A DNA stretch of 64,000 bases from UBA8079 sp965205535. Lineage in GTDB: Bacteria; Pseudomonadota; Alphaproteobacteria; UBA6615. A model generated the notes under the pieces. It was not told where the DNA came from. It was given only the letters and a program-made list of their open reading frames with translations, and made no database searches. A program made the position numbers and the translations under genes. The stretch is taken from assembly GCA_965205535.1 (NCBI GenBank), contig CBDBHH010000005.1:1240001-1304000 (forward strand). The letters run 5' to 3'. Of this stretch, positions 9,149 to 18,554 are shown in pieces. The stretch's first letter is position 1; every line of letters begins with the position of its first letter.

Positions 9149-11509
9149 TCAGCTCTTGGGTTTGCCGGATTTTGCCTTGCGCGGGCGCTTGGGCTTCTCA
9201 CCCGCCTCGCGACGGATGGATTCATAAGCGCCGAACGCCGAGGCGCTGACCAGTTCGTTCACGGTCGCATTCATGTGCACGATCTCTACCGGCTTCTCGA
9301 GCCCCATGAGCATCGGCCCGAGCACGGTCCCCGTGTCCAGCGACTGCATCAGGCGCGACGCGATATGGGCGGTGTGCAGACCGGGCATGATCAGCACATT
9401 GGCCGGCCCGGTCAGTCGGCTGAACGGATAAAACCGCTCGCGCAGATTGGAATCCAGCGCGATGTCCGGGGTCATCTCACCCTCATATTCGAAGTCCGCG
9501 TCGCCGCGCTCGTCGAGCACCCGGACCGCCTCGCGCGAACGCTCGGTCAGGTCGACCGGCGGGTTGCCGAAGTTCGAGTAGCTGAGGAAGGCAACCCGGG
9601 GCTCCGAGCCCATCTGCCGGGCCTTGGCCGCGGCCTGGGTCGCGATGTCCGCCATCACTTCCGGATCGGGCCGCTCATGCACGGACGTGTCGGCGATGAA
9701 CAGCGTGCGGTTGCGCAAGACATGCATTGACAGGCCGAATATCTGTTCGCCCGGCACCTCGTCGAAGACCCGGCGGACATCGTTGAAGCAGGTGTAGAAC
9801 CGCCGCGACAGGCCCGTGACCATGACGTCGGCGGCCCCGAGCGCGACCATGCAGGAGGCAAAGACGTTGCGGTTCTGGTTCACGATCCGACGGCAGTCGC
9901 GATACATCAGCCCCTTGCGCTGCAGGCGGTTATAGAGGAAATCGATATAGGCCTCGCGGTCTTCCGCGAGGGCGGCGTTGTGCACGCGCAATTCGTCGAT
10001 CCCACTCAGGCCGAGTTCCTCGATGCGCAGGCGCACCACGTCCTCGCGTCCGATCAGGATGGGTTCGCCCAGGCCAGCGTTGCGATACGCAATGGCGGCG
10101 CGGATGACCCGTTCGGATTCACCTTCGGCATAGACGATGCGGCGCGGATTCGAGCGGACCGCCTGGAAGGTTGCCTGGACGACCGACGCGGTCGGGTCGA
10201 GACGCTCGGCGAGGTTCCTGCGGTACCGGTCCATGTCCACAATTGGCTTGCGGGCGACGCCGGTGTCCATCGCGGCCTGTGCGATGCGCGGCGGAATACG
10301 CTCGATCAAACGGGGGTCGAACGGGACCGGGATGATGTAGTCCGGCCCGTAGATCAGATGTTCGCCGGGATAGGCCGCGTCGACCTCGTCCGGGACATCC
10401 TCGCGCGCCAGTTCCGCCAGCGCCTCGGCACAGGCGATCTTCATCTCGTCGTTGATGGTTCGCGCGCGCACGTCCAGTGCCCCGCGGAAGATGTAGGGAA
10501 AGCCGAGAACGTTGTTGACCTGGTTGGCGTAGTCCGACCGCCCTGTCGCGACGATAGCATCGTCGCGCACGGCTTTGACGTCTTCCGGTGTGATCTCCGG
10601 GTCCGGGTTGGCCATGGCGAAAATGATCGGCTTGTCGGCCATCGATTTGACCATCTTCTTGGTGACCGACCCGGCGACCGATACACCGAAGAACACATCG
10701 GCGCCGACCATGGCCTCCTCCAGTGTACGGGCCTCGGTGTTCACGGCATGGGCCGACTTCCACTGGTTCATGCCGTCGGTGCGGCCCTGGTAGATGACGC
10801 CGCGGCTGTCACACAGGATGGCCTGGTCATGGGGCAGGCCCATGGCCTTGATCAGTTCGATGCACGCGATGGCGGCAGCTCCCGCGCCGTTGACCACCAG
10901 CTTGATGTCCTTGATGTCGCGCCCGGTCAGGTCCAGCGCGTTGATCAGCCCGGCCAGAGAGACAATCGCGGTGCCGTGCTGGTCGTCATGGAAGATGGGG
11001 ATATCCATGATCTCGCGCAGGCGCTGCTCGATGATGAAGCATTCGGGCGCCTTGATATCCTCGAGATTGATGCCGCCGAAGGTCGGTCGCAACAGGCGGA
11101 CGCAGTTGATGACTTCGTCGACATCCTCGCTCTCGACCTCGAGATCCATGGCGTCGATATCGGCGAAGCGCTTGAACAGGACCGATTTGCCTTCCATCAC
11201 CGGCTTGGAGGCGAGCGCTCCGATGTTGCCCAGGCCGAGCACGGCAGTACCGTTCGAGATTACGGCGACCAGGTTGCCGCGCGAGGTGTAGTCATAGGCA
11301 TCATCGGGGTTGGCGTGGATTTCCACACAGGGTGCTGCGACACCGGGTGAATAGGCGAGGGACAGGTCGCGCTGGGTGGTCAGCGGTTTCGTGGCGTTGA
11401 TCTCGATTTTTCCCGGTTTTCCGGTCCGGTGCATGTGCAGGGAATCGAGGTCGAGTTGAGACAGCTTCTTCTGGTCGCTCTTTGGTTGCTCGGAAGATTT
11501 CTCAGCCAT
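9149..11509 (-). CDS. maeB: NADP-dependent malic enzyme with C-terminal phosphotransacetylase-like domain
   Basis: A 786 aa hybrid malic enzyme (malate + NADP+ to pyruvate + CO2 + NADPH). The N-terminal part (about 1-430) has the malic enzyme domains: SLAYSPGVAAPC, the metal-site region FHDDQHGTAIV and the nucleotide-binding VVNGAGAAAIACIELI. The C-terminal part (about 450-775) is a phosphotransacetylase-like domain thought to bind acetyl-CoA as a regulator (PTA motifs VMVTGLSRRF and VLIMPGLHTAHI). The start MAEKSSEQPKSDQKKL was chosen over an upstream TTG because the extra 24 codons run into the promoter region shared with mutS. The last residues are a basic Lys/Pro tail. Confidence 0.95.
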   Translation of the reverse strand: MAEKSSEQPKSDQKKLSQLDLDSLHMHRTGKPGKIEINATKPLTTQRDLSLAYSPGVAAPCVEIHANPDDAYDYTSRGNLVAVISNGTAVLGLGNIGALASKPVMEGKSVLFKRFADIDAMDLEVESEDVDEVINCVRLLRPTFGGINLEDIKAPECFIIEQRLREIMDIPIFHDDQHGTAIVSLAGLINALDLTGRDIKDIKLVVNGAGAAAIACIELIKAMGLPHDQAILCDSRGVIYQGRTDGMNQWKSAHAVNTEARTLEEAMVGADVFFGVSVAGSVTKKMVKSMADKPIIFAMANPDPEITPEDVKAVRDDAIVATGRSDYANQVNNVLGFPYIFRGALDVRARTINDEMKIACAEALAELAREDVPDEVDAAYPGEHLIYGPDYIIPVPFDPRLIERIPPRIAQAAMDTGVARKPIVDMDRYRRNLAERLDPTASVVQATFQAVRSNPRRIVYAEGESERVIRAAIAYRNAGLGEPILIGREDVVRLRIEELGLSGIDELRVHNAALAEDREAYIDFLYNRLQRKGLMYRDCRRIVNQNRNVFASCMVALGAADVMVTGLSRRFYTCFNDVRRVFDEVPGEQIFGLSMHVLRNRTLFIADTSVHERPDPEVMADIATQAAAKARQMGSEPRVAFLSYSNFGNPPVDLTERSREAVRVLDERGDADFEYEGEMTPDIALDSNLRERFYPFSRLTGPANVLIMPGLHTAHIASRLMQSLDTGTVLGPMLMGLEKPVEIVHMNATVNELVSASAFGAYESIRREAGEKPKRPRKAKSGKPKS

Positions 11510-11609
11510 GTATCTCGCCTTTGGTGATGTGCGGACCTGTTCTGCGGAATGAGCGTGAACCCTGTTCTCGCGGCGCGTCAAGCAACGCTGGTTCGAATAC
11601 CGATCTTCT

Positions 11610-11642
11610 GCACAGGCCCGGGGGTTTTGGCGGGCCCCGTGC
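11610..11642. other. Inverted repeat in the maeB-mutS divergent spacer
   Basis: GCAC-A-GGCCCG is matched by CGGGCC-CC-GTGC across a 10-base loop, giving a 10-bp stem with small bulges. It is 24 bp before the mutS ATG and so would be in the mutS leader RNA. It lacks a T-run and is not a terminator. It may affect mutS translation or be an operator; neither can be decided from sequence alone. Confidence 0.35.
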
Positions 11643-11665
11643 GGCGTATATGATGATGCATCGCC

Positions 11666-14395
11666 ATGTCAGGTTCCGCCCCCGCCCCCGAAGACCGGAT
11701 CAAAACTGCCGCCGCAGCATCGCCGATGCTCGCCCAGTGGCATGCGGCCAAGGAATCCTATCCCGATTGCCTGCTGTTCTTTCGCATGGGCGATTTCTAC
11801 GAGCTGTTTTTCGACGATGCAGTGGCCGCCGCGGCGGCGCTGGATATCGCGCTGACGTCGCGCGGGCAGCAGGCCGGCGAGCCCGTGCCCATGGCCGGGG
11901 TGCCGGTGCACGCCGCCGAGCAGTATTTGCCGCGGCTGATCCGTGCCGGCCACCGGGTCGCCGTGTGCGAACAGATGGAAGCACCGTCCGAGGCAAAGAA
12001 ACGCGGGTCGAAATCCATCGTGCGCCGCGATGTCGTGCGCGTGATCACGCCGGGCACCTTGAGCGAGGACACGCTGCTGGATTCGCGCCGGCACAATTAT
12101 CTGGCGTCCTGCGCGGATGTGCGCGGCGCGTTCGGGCTGGCATGGCTCGACATGTCCACCGGCGAAGTATGGATGCAGCCCATTCCAGCCGCGGGCGGCG
12201 CGAACCTGCTGGCGGCGGCGCTGGCGCGGATCGCGCCGGGTGAAATCCTGGTGCCGGACCGCCTGCTTGAAGTGCCCGAGTTTGCAGCTCTGTGGGACGA
12301 GGCCCGCGACACGCTGACGCCGCTGCCCGCCACCCGGTTCGATTCGGTGAATGCCGAGACCCGGCTGACCGAGACCTATGGCGTGGGAACCCTCGATGCG
12401 TTTGGCGAGCCGAGCCGGGCCGAGATTGCGGCGGCGGGGGCGTTGTTCGACTATCTCGCCCTGACCCAGGTCGATCGCATGCCGCGCCTGTCGCGGCCCC
12501 ATCGCTTGCCGCCACCGGGCAGCGCGGGCGCTGTGATGGAGATCGACGCGGCGACCCGGCGCAACCTCGAGCTGGCGCAGACCCTGTCGGGTGAACGCAA
12601 GGGGTCCTTGCTGTCGGTGATCGATCGCACCATCACCGGTCCGGGCGCGCGGTTGCTCGCCGAACGGCTGGCGGCACCGCTTACCGATGTCGCGGCGATC
12701 GATGCGCGCCTCGATGCGGTGGGGTATCTGAGCGAGGCGGGTGCGGTGCGCGAGGATCTTCGTGCCACATTGCGCACTGCTCCCGATATGGAGCGCGCAC
12801 TGTCCCGACTTGCACTGGGCCGTGGCGGGCCGCGCGATCTCGCGGCGCTGCGCGCCGGGCTCGAAGCTGCGGCGGCATTGCGCGGGTTCCTCGAAGGCAT
12901 GTCGGGCGCGCCGGAAACATTTGGCCGGATCGCCGATGCGCTTGGTGATCACGGCGCGACGGTGAAACTTTTGAGTGCCGCGCTCGCAGTCGATTTGCCG
13001 CTGGCGGCCCGTGACGGCGGTTTCATCGCTGCAGGGTACTCGGCCGAACTCGACGAACAGACATTGCTGCGCGACGAAAGCCGAAAACTGATCGCGGGAC
13101 TGCAGGCCGACTATGTCGAGAAGACCGGTGTTGCCAACCTCAAGGTCAAGCACAACAACGTGCTCGGCTATTTCGTCGAGCTCGCCGCCGCCCATGCCGA
13201 CCGCATCATGGACAAGGGCAAGGAAGCGGCCGCCGAGGAATATGGCCTGATCCATCGGCAGACGATGGCGAACGCGGTGCGCTTCACGACCGTCGAGCTG
13301 TCCGAACTCGACGACAAGATTTCGCGCGCCGGCGAACGCGCGCTCGCCATCGAACTCGAACTGTTTCAGGCGCTGAGCGACGACGTGCTCGCCGGGGCCG
13401 ACAACATCGCGACGGCGGCGCGCGCGCTGGCCGAGCTGGATGTTGCGGCGGGGCTGGCCGCGCTCGCCGTCGGCGCGCGTTACACCCGGCCGGTGTTGTC
13501 GGACGACCAGCTGTTCAACGTCACCGGCGGGCGCCACCCGGTGGTGGAGGCGATGCTGGACGACGGGCCGGGTGCGTTTGTCGCCAATGACTGCGACCTG
13601 TCGGGCGAAGACCCGGCGACCGGCCGGCTATGGCTCGTCACCGGCCCCAACATGGCCGGTAAGTCGACGTTCCTCCGCCAGAACGCCCTGATTGCGATCC
13701 TCGCCCAGATCGGCTCGTTCGTGCCGGCGGCGGCGGCCGAGATCGGCGTCGTGGACCGGCTGTTCAGCCGGGTCGGGGCCGCCGACGATCTGGCGCGCGG
13801 CCGCTCGACCTTCATGGTCGAGATGGTCGAGACGGCAGCGATCCTCAATCAGGCGGGCCCGCGCGCGCTGGTTATCCTCGACGAGATCGGCCGCGGCACC
13901 GCGACCTTCGACGGGCTGTCGATTGCCTGGGCGACGGTCGAGCATCTGCATGAGCAGAATCTTTGCCGGACATTGTTTGCGACGCATTTCCACGAGCTGA
14001 CGAGGCTTGCCGCGCGCCTGTCGGATATGTCGTGTCACACGATGCGGGTGAAGGAATGGAACGACGATATCGTCTTTCTGCACGAGGTCGGGCCGGGCGC
14101 GGCCGACCGCTCCTACGGCATCCATGTGGGCAAGCTCGCGGGGCTGCCCCCGGCCGTCGTGGGTCGTGCCGAAGAAGTCCTTCGGTTGCTCGAGGCCGGA
14201 GACCAGGCCGGTGCGTTGTCCCGTCTCGCCGACGACCTGCCTTTGTTTCAGGCCGCCGCCGCGGGTGATCCGCAACCCGAAGTGCCCGCGCAAGACCCTG
14301 TCCGCGAACTTCTGGCCTCGGTCAGCCCGGACGAACTCACGCCCAAGACCGCCCTCGAGTTGCTCTACCGGCTGAAAGCCGCGCTGGATGATTGA
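11666..14395 (+). CDS. mutS: DNA mismatch repair protein MutS
   Basis: A 909 aa MutS1-type protein. The mismatch-binding domain carries the Phe-x-Glu motif in RMGDFYELFFDDA (about residues 36-48), where Phe stacks on the mismatched base. The connector, core and clamp domains follow. The ATPase has Walker A GPNMAGKSTFLRQ (about 660), Walker B LVILDEIGRGTATFDG (about 735) and the conserved ATHFHELT His. The C-terminal tail SVSPDELTPKTALELLYRLK is the tetramerisation region. The start sits just after the signal-free leader; MSGSAPAPEDRIK is the natural N-terminus. The stop overlaps the next gene by eight bases, so the two are co-transcribed. Confidence 0.97.
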   Translation: MSGSAPAPEDRIKTAAAASPMLAQWHAAKESYPDCLLFFRMGDFYELFFDDAVAAAAALDIALTSRGQQAGEPVPMAGVPVHAAEQYLPRLIRAGHRVAVCEQMEAPSEAKKRGSKSIVRRDVVRVITPGTLSEDTLLDSRRHNYLASCADVRGAFGLAWLDMSTGEVWMQPIPAAGGANLLAAALARIAPGEILVPDRLLEVPEFAALWDEARDTLTPLPATRFDSVNAETRLTETYGVGTLDAFGEPSRAEIAAAGALFDYLALTQVDRMPRLSRPHRLPPPGSAGAVMEIDAATRRNLELAQTLSGERKGSLLSVIDRTITGPGARLLAERLAAPLTDVAAIDARLDAVGYLSEAGAVREDLRATLRTAPDMERALSRLALGRGGPRDLAALRAGLEAAAALRGFLEGMSGAPETFGRIADALGDHGATVKLLSAALAVDLPLAARDGGFIAAGYSAELDEQTLLRDESRKLIAGLQADYVEKTGVANLKVKHNNVLGYFVELAAAHADRIMDKGKEAAAEEYGLIHRQTMANAVRFTTVELSELDDKISRAGERALAIELELFQALSDDVLAGADNIATAARALAELDVAAGLAALAVGARYTRPVLSDDQLFNVTGGRHPVVEAMLDDGPGAFVANDCDLSGEDPATGRLWLVTGPNMAGKSTFLRQNALIAILAQIGSFVPAAAAEIGVVDRLFSRVGAADDLARGRSTFMVEMVETAAILNQAGPRALVILDEIGRGTATFDGLSIAWATVEHLHEQNLCRTLFATHFHELTRLAARLSDMSCHTMRVKEWNDDIVFLHEVGPGAADRSYGIHVGKLAGLPPAVVGRAEEVLRLLEAGDQAGALSRLADDLPLFQAAAAGDPQPEVPAQDPVRELLASVSPDELTPKTALELLYRLKAALDD

Positions 14396-15659
14396 CCTGC
14401 TCGTTCGCGGTCTGGCGCTCGCCGGCTTCGGGGCGGTGGGCGATGTGATGCGCCATCGCAGCTTCCGGATCTACCTGATCGGACACATCCCCAATGTCGT
14501 CGGCACCTGGGTGGTGCGTATCTCGATCAGCTGGCTGGCCTGGGAGTTGACCAAATCGGGTTTCTGGGTGGGCGCCGTGGCGACCGCCGATGCGCTGCCG
14601 GTGCTTTTGTTCGGCCCGATTGGCGGCGTGCTGGCCGACCGGATGGACCGTCGCAAGATCGCCGTCGCGACCCAGGCCACCCTGGTCGTGATCTCGGTTT
14701 TCCTGACGGTGTTTACCTTCGCCGGCCTGATGACGATATGGCTGCTGCTGGCCATGGCGCTCGCGCGGGGCGTGACCTTTTCCTTCTGGCAACCCGTGCG
14801 CCTGGCGTTGATGCCGAACCTGGTGCCACGCGCGGAGATTTCGACGGCGATCGCGCTGAACTCCTCGACCTTCAACGCCGCCCAGTTCGTCGGGCCGGCT
14901 CTGGCCGCGGTCCTGCTGCCGCTGGGCGGGCCGGGTCTCGCCTTCTTTTTCAACATCTTCGCCGGTGGCGCCATGGTCTGGGCGCTGGCGGCTATCGATG
15001 TGCCTTTCCAGGCCGGTAGCAAATCGGCGCGCGGGACCTTTCTCGGCGATGCCCTGGCGGGCATTCGCTACGGCGCATCCCACCCGGGAATCGGGCCGAT
15101 GCTGCTGTTGTTGCTGGCGCTCGGCACGATGATACGGCCGCTGACAGAGCTATTGTCCGCGCTTGCCGGCGCGGTGTTTCTGCTCGACGTCACCGGATTC
15201 TCCGTCATGGCGTCGTCGCTCGGCATCGGTGCGATGGCGGGCGCCATCTGGATGCTCAGGCGCGGGAACAGGGACGGCATTACCGAGATTGCGCTGCTGT
15301 CCGGCCTGGCCGGCGGGATCGCGGCATTCCTGATCGTCACCGTGATTTGGCTTCCCTTCGCAATGGTCTGCCTCGCCGTGCTCGGCTTCTCGATGACCAG
15401 CGGCGGTATTGCCACACAGCAGGTCGTCCAGTTCGCCGTGCCCGACGCGATGCGCGGGCGGGTGCTGGGCCTGTTTGGGATGATTTTCAGATCCGGCCCG
15501 GCGCTCGGGGCGCTGGCCATGGGCCGTATTGGCGATGCGGTCGGGCTGGGCTGGCCGGTGTCCGTCGGCTCTCTCGTTGGCCTGGCGATTTACACATATG
15601 CTTACTCATGGCGCGCGCGTCTGCGTGCGGCGCTGGAGGCGGAACCACCAATTGAATAG
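14388..15659 (+). CDS. MFS transporter (EntS/MFS_3-like exporter)
   Basis: A 423 aa inner-membrane protein with about 12 hydrophobic segments. The loop between helices 2 and 3 has the MFS signature LADRMDRRKIAVATQ. The N-terminal sequence FRIYLIGHIPNVVGTWVVRI and the overall pattern resemble the MFS_3/enterobactin-exporter-like group, whose substrates are mostly unknown. It overlaps mutS by eight bases, so translation is probably coupled. A second in-frame start MRHRSFRIYLIG (codon 21) fits the family N-terminus well and may be the true one. No substrate can be named from the sequence. Confidence 0.85.
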   Translation: MIDLLVRGLALAGFGAVGDVMRHRSFRIYLIGHIPNVVGTWVVRISISWLAWELTKSGFWVGAVATADALPVLLFGPIGGVLADRMDRRKIAVATQATLVVISVFLTVFTFAGLMTIWLLLAMALARGVTFSFWQPVRLALMPNLVPRAEISTAIALNSSTFNAAQFVGPALAAVLLPLGGPGLAFFFNIFAGGAMVWALAAIDVPFQAGSKSARGTFLGDALAGIRYGASHPGIGPMLLLLLALGTMIRPLTELLSALAGAVFLLDVTGFSVMASSLGIGAMAGAIWMLRRGNRDGITEIALLSGLAGGIAAFLIVTVIWLPFAMVCLAVLGFSMTSGGIATQQVVQFAVPDAMRGRVLGLFGMIFRSGPALGALAMGRIGDAVGLGWPVSVGSLVGLAIYTYAYSWRARLRAALEAEPPIE

Positions 15660-15716
15660 CGCCATCGCACACGCACCATATTCATTCGACCGCTCAGCGT
15701 GTAAAACTGCCCACCC

Positions 15717-18473
15717 ATGGCCACGCGAAAACGAAAACGCGATGTAATCGACCGGGCGGCTCTCGAAGCCCGGATCGAGGACGCATGCGCCGATATCCCG
15801 ACCGCGTCGGAGCGGCGACGGATAACCCTCGATTTGCTTAAGGCGGCTGTCGAGGAGGGGCGGGCGCTGGTTCAGGTCCGGTTTGAGGCCGTTGAAATCG
15901 ATGGCAACGCGGCGAAAGGTGAGCTCGCCTTTTTATTCGATCAGATCATCCGGGTCGTGCACGACACGGCGTTGCGCGAGTATCCCGCCGCCAACCCGAC
16001 CGCAACGGACCGGATGGCAATCGTGGCCGTGGGCGGCTATGGCCGCGGTGAACTGGCCCCGTTCTCGGATATCGATCTGCTGTTCCTGTTTCCGTGGAAG
16101 CAGACGGCCCACGGTGAACAGATTGTCGAATATGTTCTCTATTTTCTCTGGGACCTGGGGCTGAAGGTCGGACATTCGACGCGTTCGATTGATGATTGCG
16201 TGCGCCTGTCCAAGAGCGACCTGACCATCCGCACCGCGCTCCTGGAGGCGCGCTACCTCTGGGGTGACCAGGCACTTTATCTGGAGTTCCGCAAAACGTT
16301 CCGCGACCAGGTGATTTCCGGCGCGGCGATGGAGTTCGTGAAAGGAAAGCTCGACGAGCGCGACAACCGCCACGAAAAAATGGGGGATAGCCGCTATTAC
16401 GTGGAGCCGAATATCAAGGACGGAAAGGGCGGGCTCCGGGATCTCCAGACGCTCTACTGGATTGCGAAATTCGCCTATGAAGTCGATAGCGTGGACGACC
16501 TGGTTGAACGCGATGTTCTGACCAAGGCCGAGGCGCGGAACTTCTCGAAGGACCAGAATTTCCTCTGGAGCGTTCGTTTCCACCTGCATTATCTGTCGGG
16601 TCGGCCCGAAGAGCGGCTGACCTTCGATGTGCAGACGCCGATTGCGCAGCGCATGGGCTATGCCGACCGGGCCGGCGCGTCCGGTGTCGAGCGGTTCATG
16701 AAGCACTATTACATCGTCGCGAAGGATGTCGGCGACCTGACTCGCATCTTCTGCGCGGCGATCGAGGCAGAGAATATGAGCCGGCCGATCATCCGGCTGC
16801 CGCGTTTGCGCCGCCCGCGCGACCTGATGGGGTTCACGATCGACCGCGACCGGCTGACGGTTGCCGACGACGAACAGTTCGAACGCGACCCGGCCGCGAT
16901 GATCCGTCTCTTTTATGTGGCCCATAACGAGGGTCTGGATATCCATCCTCATGCGCTGCGCGTGGTGACCCAGAACCTGAAGCGGATCGACAAGGAGGTT
17001 CGTGAAGACCCGGAGGCGAACCGCATGTTCGTCGAGATGGCCTCTTCGATCGATTCGCCCGAACTGGCGCTCACGCGCATGAACGAGGCGGGCGTGTTTG
17101 GCCGCTTTCTTAGAGACTTTGGCCGGGTCGTCGGCCAGACACAGCACGACATGTATCACGTGTACACGGTCGACGAGCACACGATCCAGGCGATCGGGTT
17201 GCTTGCCAAGATCGAGCGCGGCGAGCTGGAGAAGGACCACCCTGTCGCGAGCGAAGTGATCCACAAGATCGGTTCGCGGCGCGCACTTTATATGGGAGTT
17301 CTGTTCCACGATATCGCCAAGGGCCGTGGTGGGGATCACTCCGTCCTTGGGGCGCGCGTGGCGAAGCGGGTCTGCCCGCGTCTCGGTCTCGACGCCGAGG
17401 AAAGCGAGACCGTCGAATGGCTGGTGCGCGAGCATCTGGTGATGAGCGATGTCGCCCAGAAACGTGACCTCAATGACAGCAAAACCATCATGGACTTCGT
17501 CGATCAGGTCCAGTCTCCCGAACGCCTGCGCTTGCTGCTGTGCCTGACGGTCGTCGACATGCGTGCGACGGGGCCCAATGTCTGGAACAACTGGAAGGCC
17601 GAGTTGCTGCGCGAGCTCTATTACGCGGCCGAGGATGTGATGTCGGGCGGGCAGCGCACGAACGCACGCGGGGCCCGGATCGAGGCGGCGAAATTTGCCC
17701 TGCGCGAGGCCTTGGCCGATTGGTCGGACGCGGATATCGAGGCCCAGTTTGACCGCGGTTATCCCGGCTACTGGCTCACCTTCGATACCGATACGCTGGC
17801 GCATCAGGCGCGCCTGATGCGCTCGGCCGAGCAGGAGAAGTTGCCGCTTTCGATCCGCACGCGGGTGCGCGCCGACATCGATGTGACCGAACTGACGGTG
17901 TACACGCAAGACCATCCGGGCTTGTTTTCCCGGATCACGGGCGCGATTTCGGCGGTCGATGCGAACATCGTCGACGCCAAGGTTTTCACCACGCCCCAGG
18001 GCATGGCGCTGGATACCTTCTGGCTGCAGGACCGCGATGCCACGGCGTTATCGGCGTCGGGTACGCTGGCCAAACTCACGGTCCAGATCGAACGCGCCTT
18101 TGCCGGCGAGAGGGACCGTGCCGAGCCCGAGGCGGAGCGCACATTCGTGCCCGCGCGCACGAAAGTCTTCACCGTGGCACCGCGCGTGATCGTCGACAAT
18201 CAGGCGAGCGCGACCCACACCGTGATCGAGGTTAATGGTCGCGACCGCCCCGGCTTCCTCTATCTGGTCACGCGCGCACTCTATGATCTGTCGCTGCAGA
18301 TATCGTCGGCGAAAATCTCGACCTTCGGCGAACGCGCGATCGACGTCTTCTATGTCAAAGACGGTTTCGGCATGAAGGTGAGCCACGAGGCGCGGATCGC
18401 GGCGATCCGCGAACGTCTGCTTGCCGCGATCCACGAAGACGATGGCGTGTCCGCCACAGAGGCCGCGGAATAG
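15717..18473 (+). CDS. glnD: Bifunctional [protein-PII] uridylyltransferase/uridylyl-removing enzyme GlnD
   Basis: A 918 aa nitrogen sensor. The nucleotidyltransferase motif GGYGRGELAPFSDIDLLF is near residue 103, with the two catalytic Asp in DID. The HD hydrolase domain has LFHDIAKGRGGDHS near 528. Two C-terminal ACT domains, which bind glutamine, start near 721 (ELTVYTQDHPGLFSRITGAI) and 831 (VIEVNGRDRPGFLYLVTRAL). It adds UMP to PII proteins when glutamine is low and removes it when glutamine is high. It lies between the MFS gene and murJ, an order common in alphaproteobacteria. Confidence 0.97.
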   Translation: MATRKRKRDVIDRAALEARIEDACADIPTASERRRITLDLLKAAVEEGRALVQVRFEAVEIDGNAAKGELAFLFDQIIRVVHDTALREYPAANPTATDRMAIVAVGGYGRGELAPFSDIDLLFLFPWKQTAHGEQIVEYVLYFLWDLGLKVGHSTRSIDDCVRLSKSDLTIRTALLEARYLWGDQALYLEFRKTFRDQVISGAAMEFVKGKLDERDNRHEKMGDSRYYVEPNIKDGKGGLRDLQTLYWIAKFAYEVDSVDDLVERDVLTKAEARNFSKDQNFLWSVRFHLHYLSGRPEERLTFDVQTPIAQRMGYADRAGASGVERFMKHYYIVAKDVGDLTRIFCAAIEAENMSRPIIRLPRLRRPRDLMGFTIDRDRLTVADDEQFERDPAAMIRLFYVAHNEGLDIHPHALRVVTQNLKRIDKEVREDPEANRMFVEMASSIDSPELALTRMNEAGVFGRFLRDFGRVVGQTQHDMYHVYTVDEHTIQAIGLLAKIERGELEKDHPVASEVIHKIGSRRALYMGVLFHDIAKGRGGDHSVLGARVAKRVCPRLGLDAEESETVEWLVREHLVMSDVAQKRDLNDSKTIMDFVDQVQSPERLRLLLCLTVVDMRATGPNVWNNWKAELLRELYYAAEDVMSGGQRTNARGARIEAAKFALREALADWSDADIEAQFDRGYPGYWLTFDTDTLAHQARLMRSAEQEKLPLSIRTRVRADIDVTELTVYTQDHPGLFSRITGAISAVDANIVDAKVFTTPQGMALDTFWLQDRDATALSASGTLAKLTVQIERAFAGERDRAEPEAERTFVPARTKVFTVAPRVIVDNQASATHTVIEVNGRDRPGFLYLVTRALYDLSLQISSAKISTFGERAIDVFYVKDGFGMKVSHEARIAAIRERLLAAIHEDDGVSATEAAE

Positions 18474-18554
18474 ACATTGGCTGGCCGTCGCGCCGTCGAT
18501 GCCGGGCGTAATCGCTGCCTTTCCTTCGCCCCGGTTTCCCGCTAAGAGCGCTGC

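Noticed and set aside
11669..13537. Long minus-strand open frame opposite mutS (also 46295-47944 opposite pnp and 50870-52954 opposite the Mo hydroxylase)
   Set aside because: These are mirror frames of GC-rich genes: His/Arg/Asp-rich, without domains, and lying on well-supported genes.
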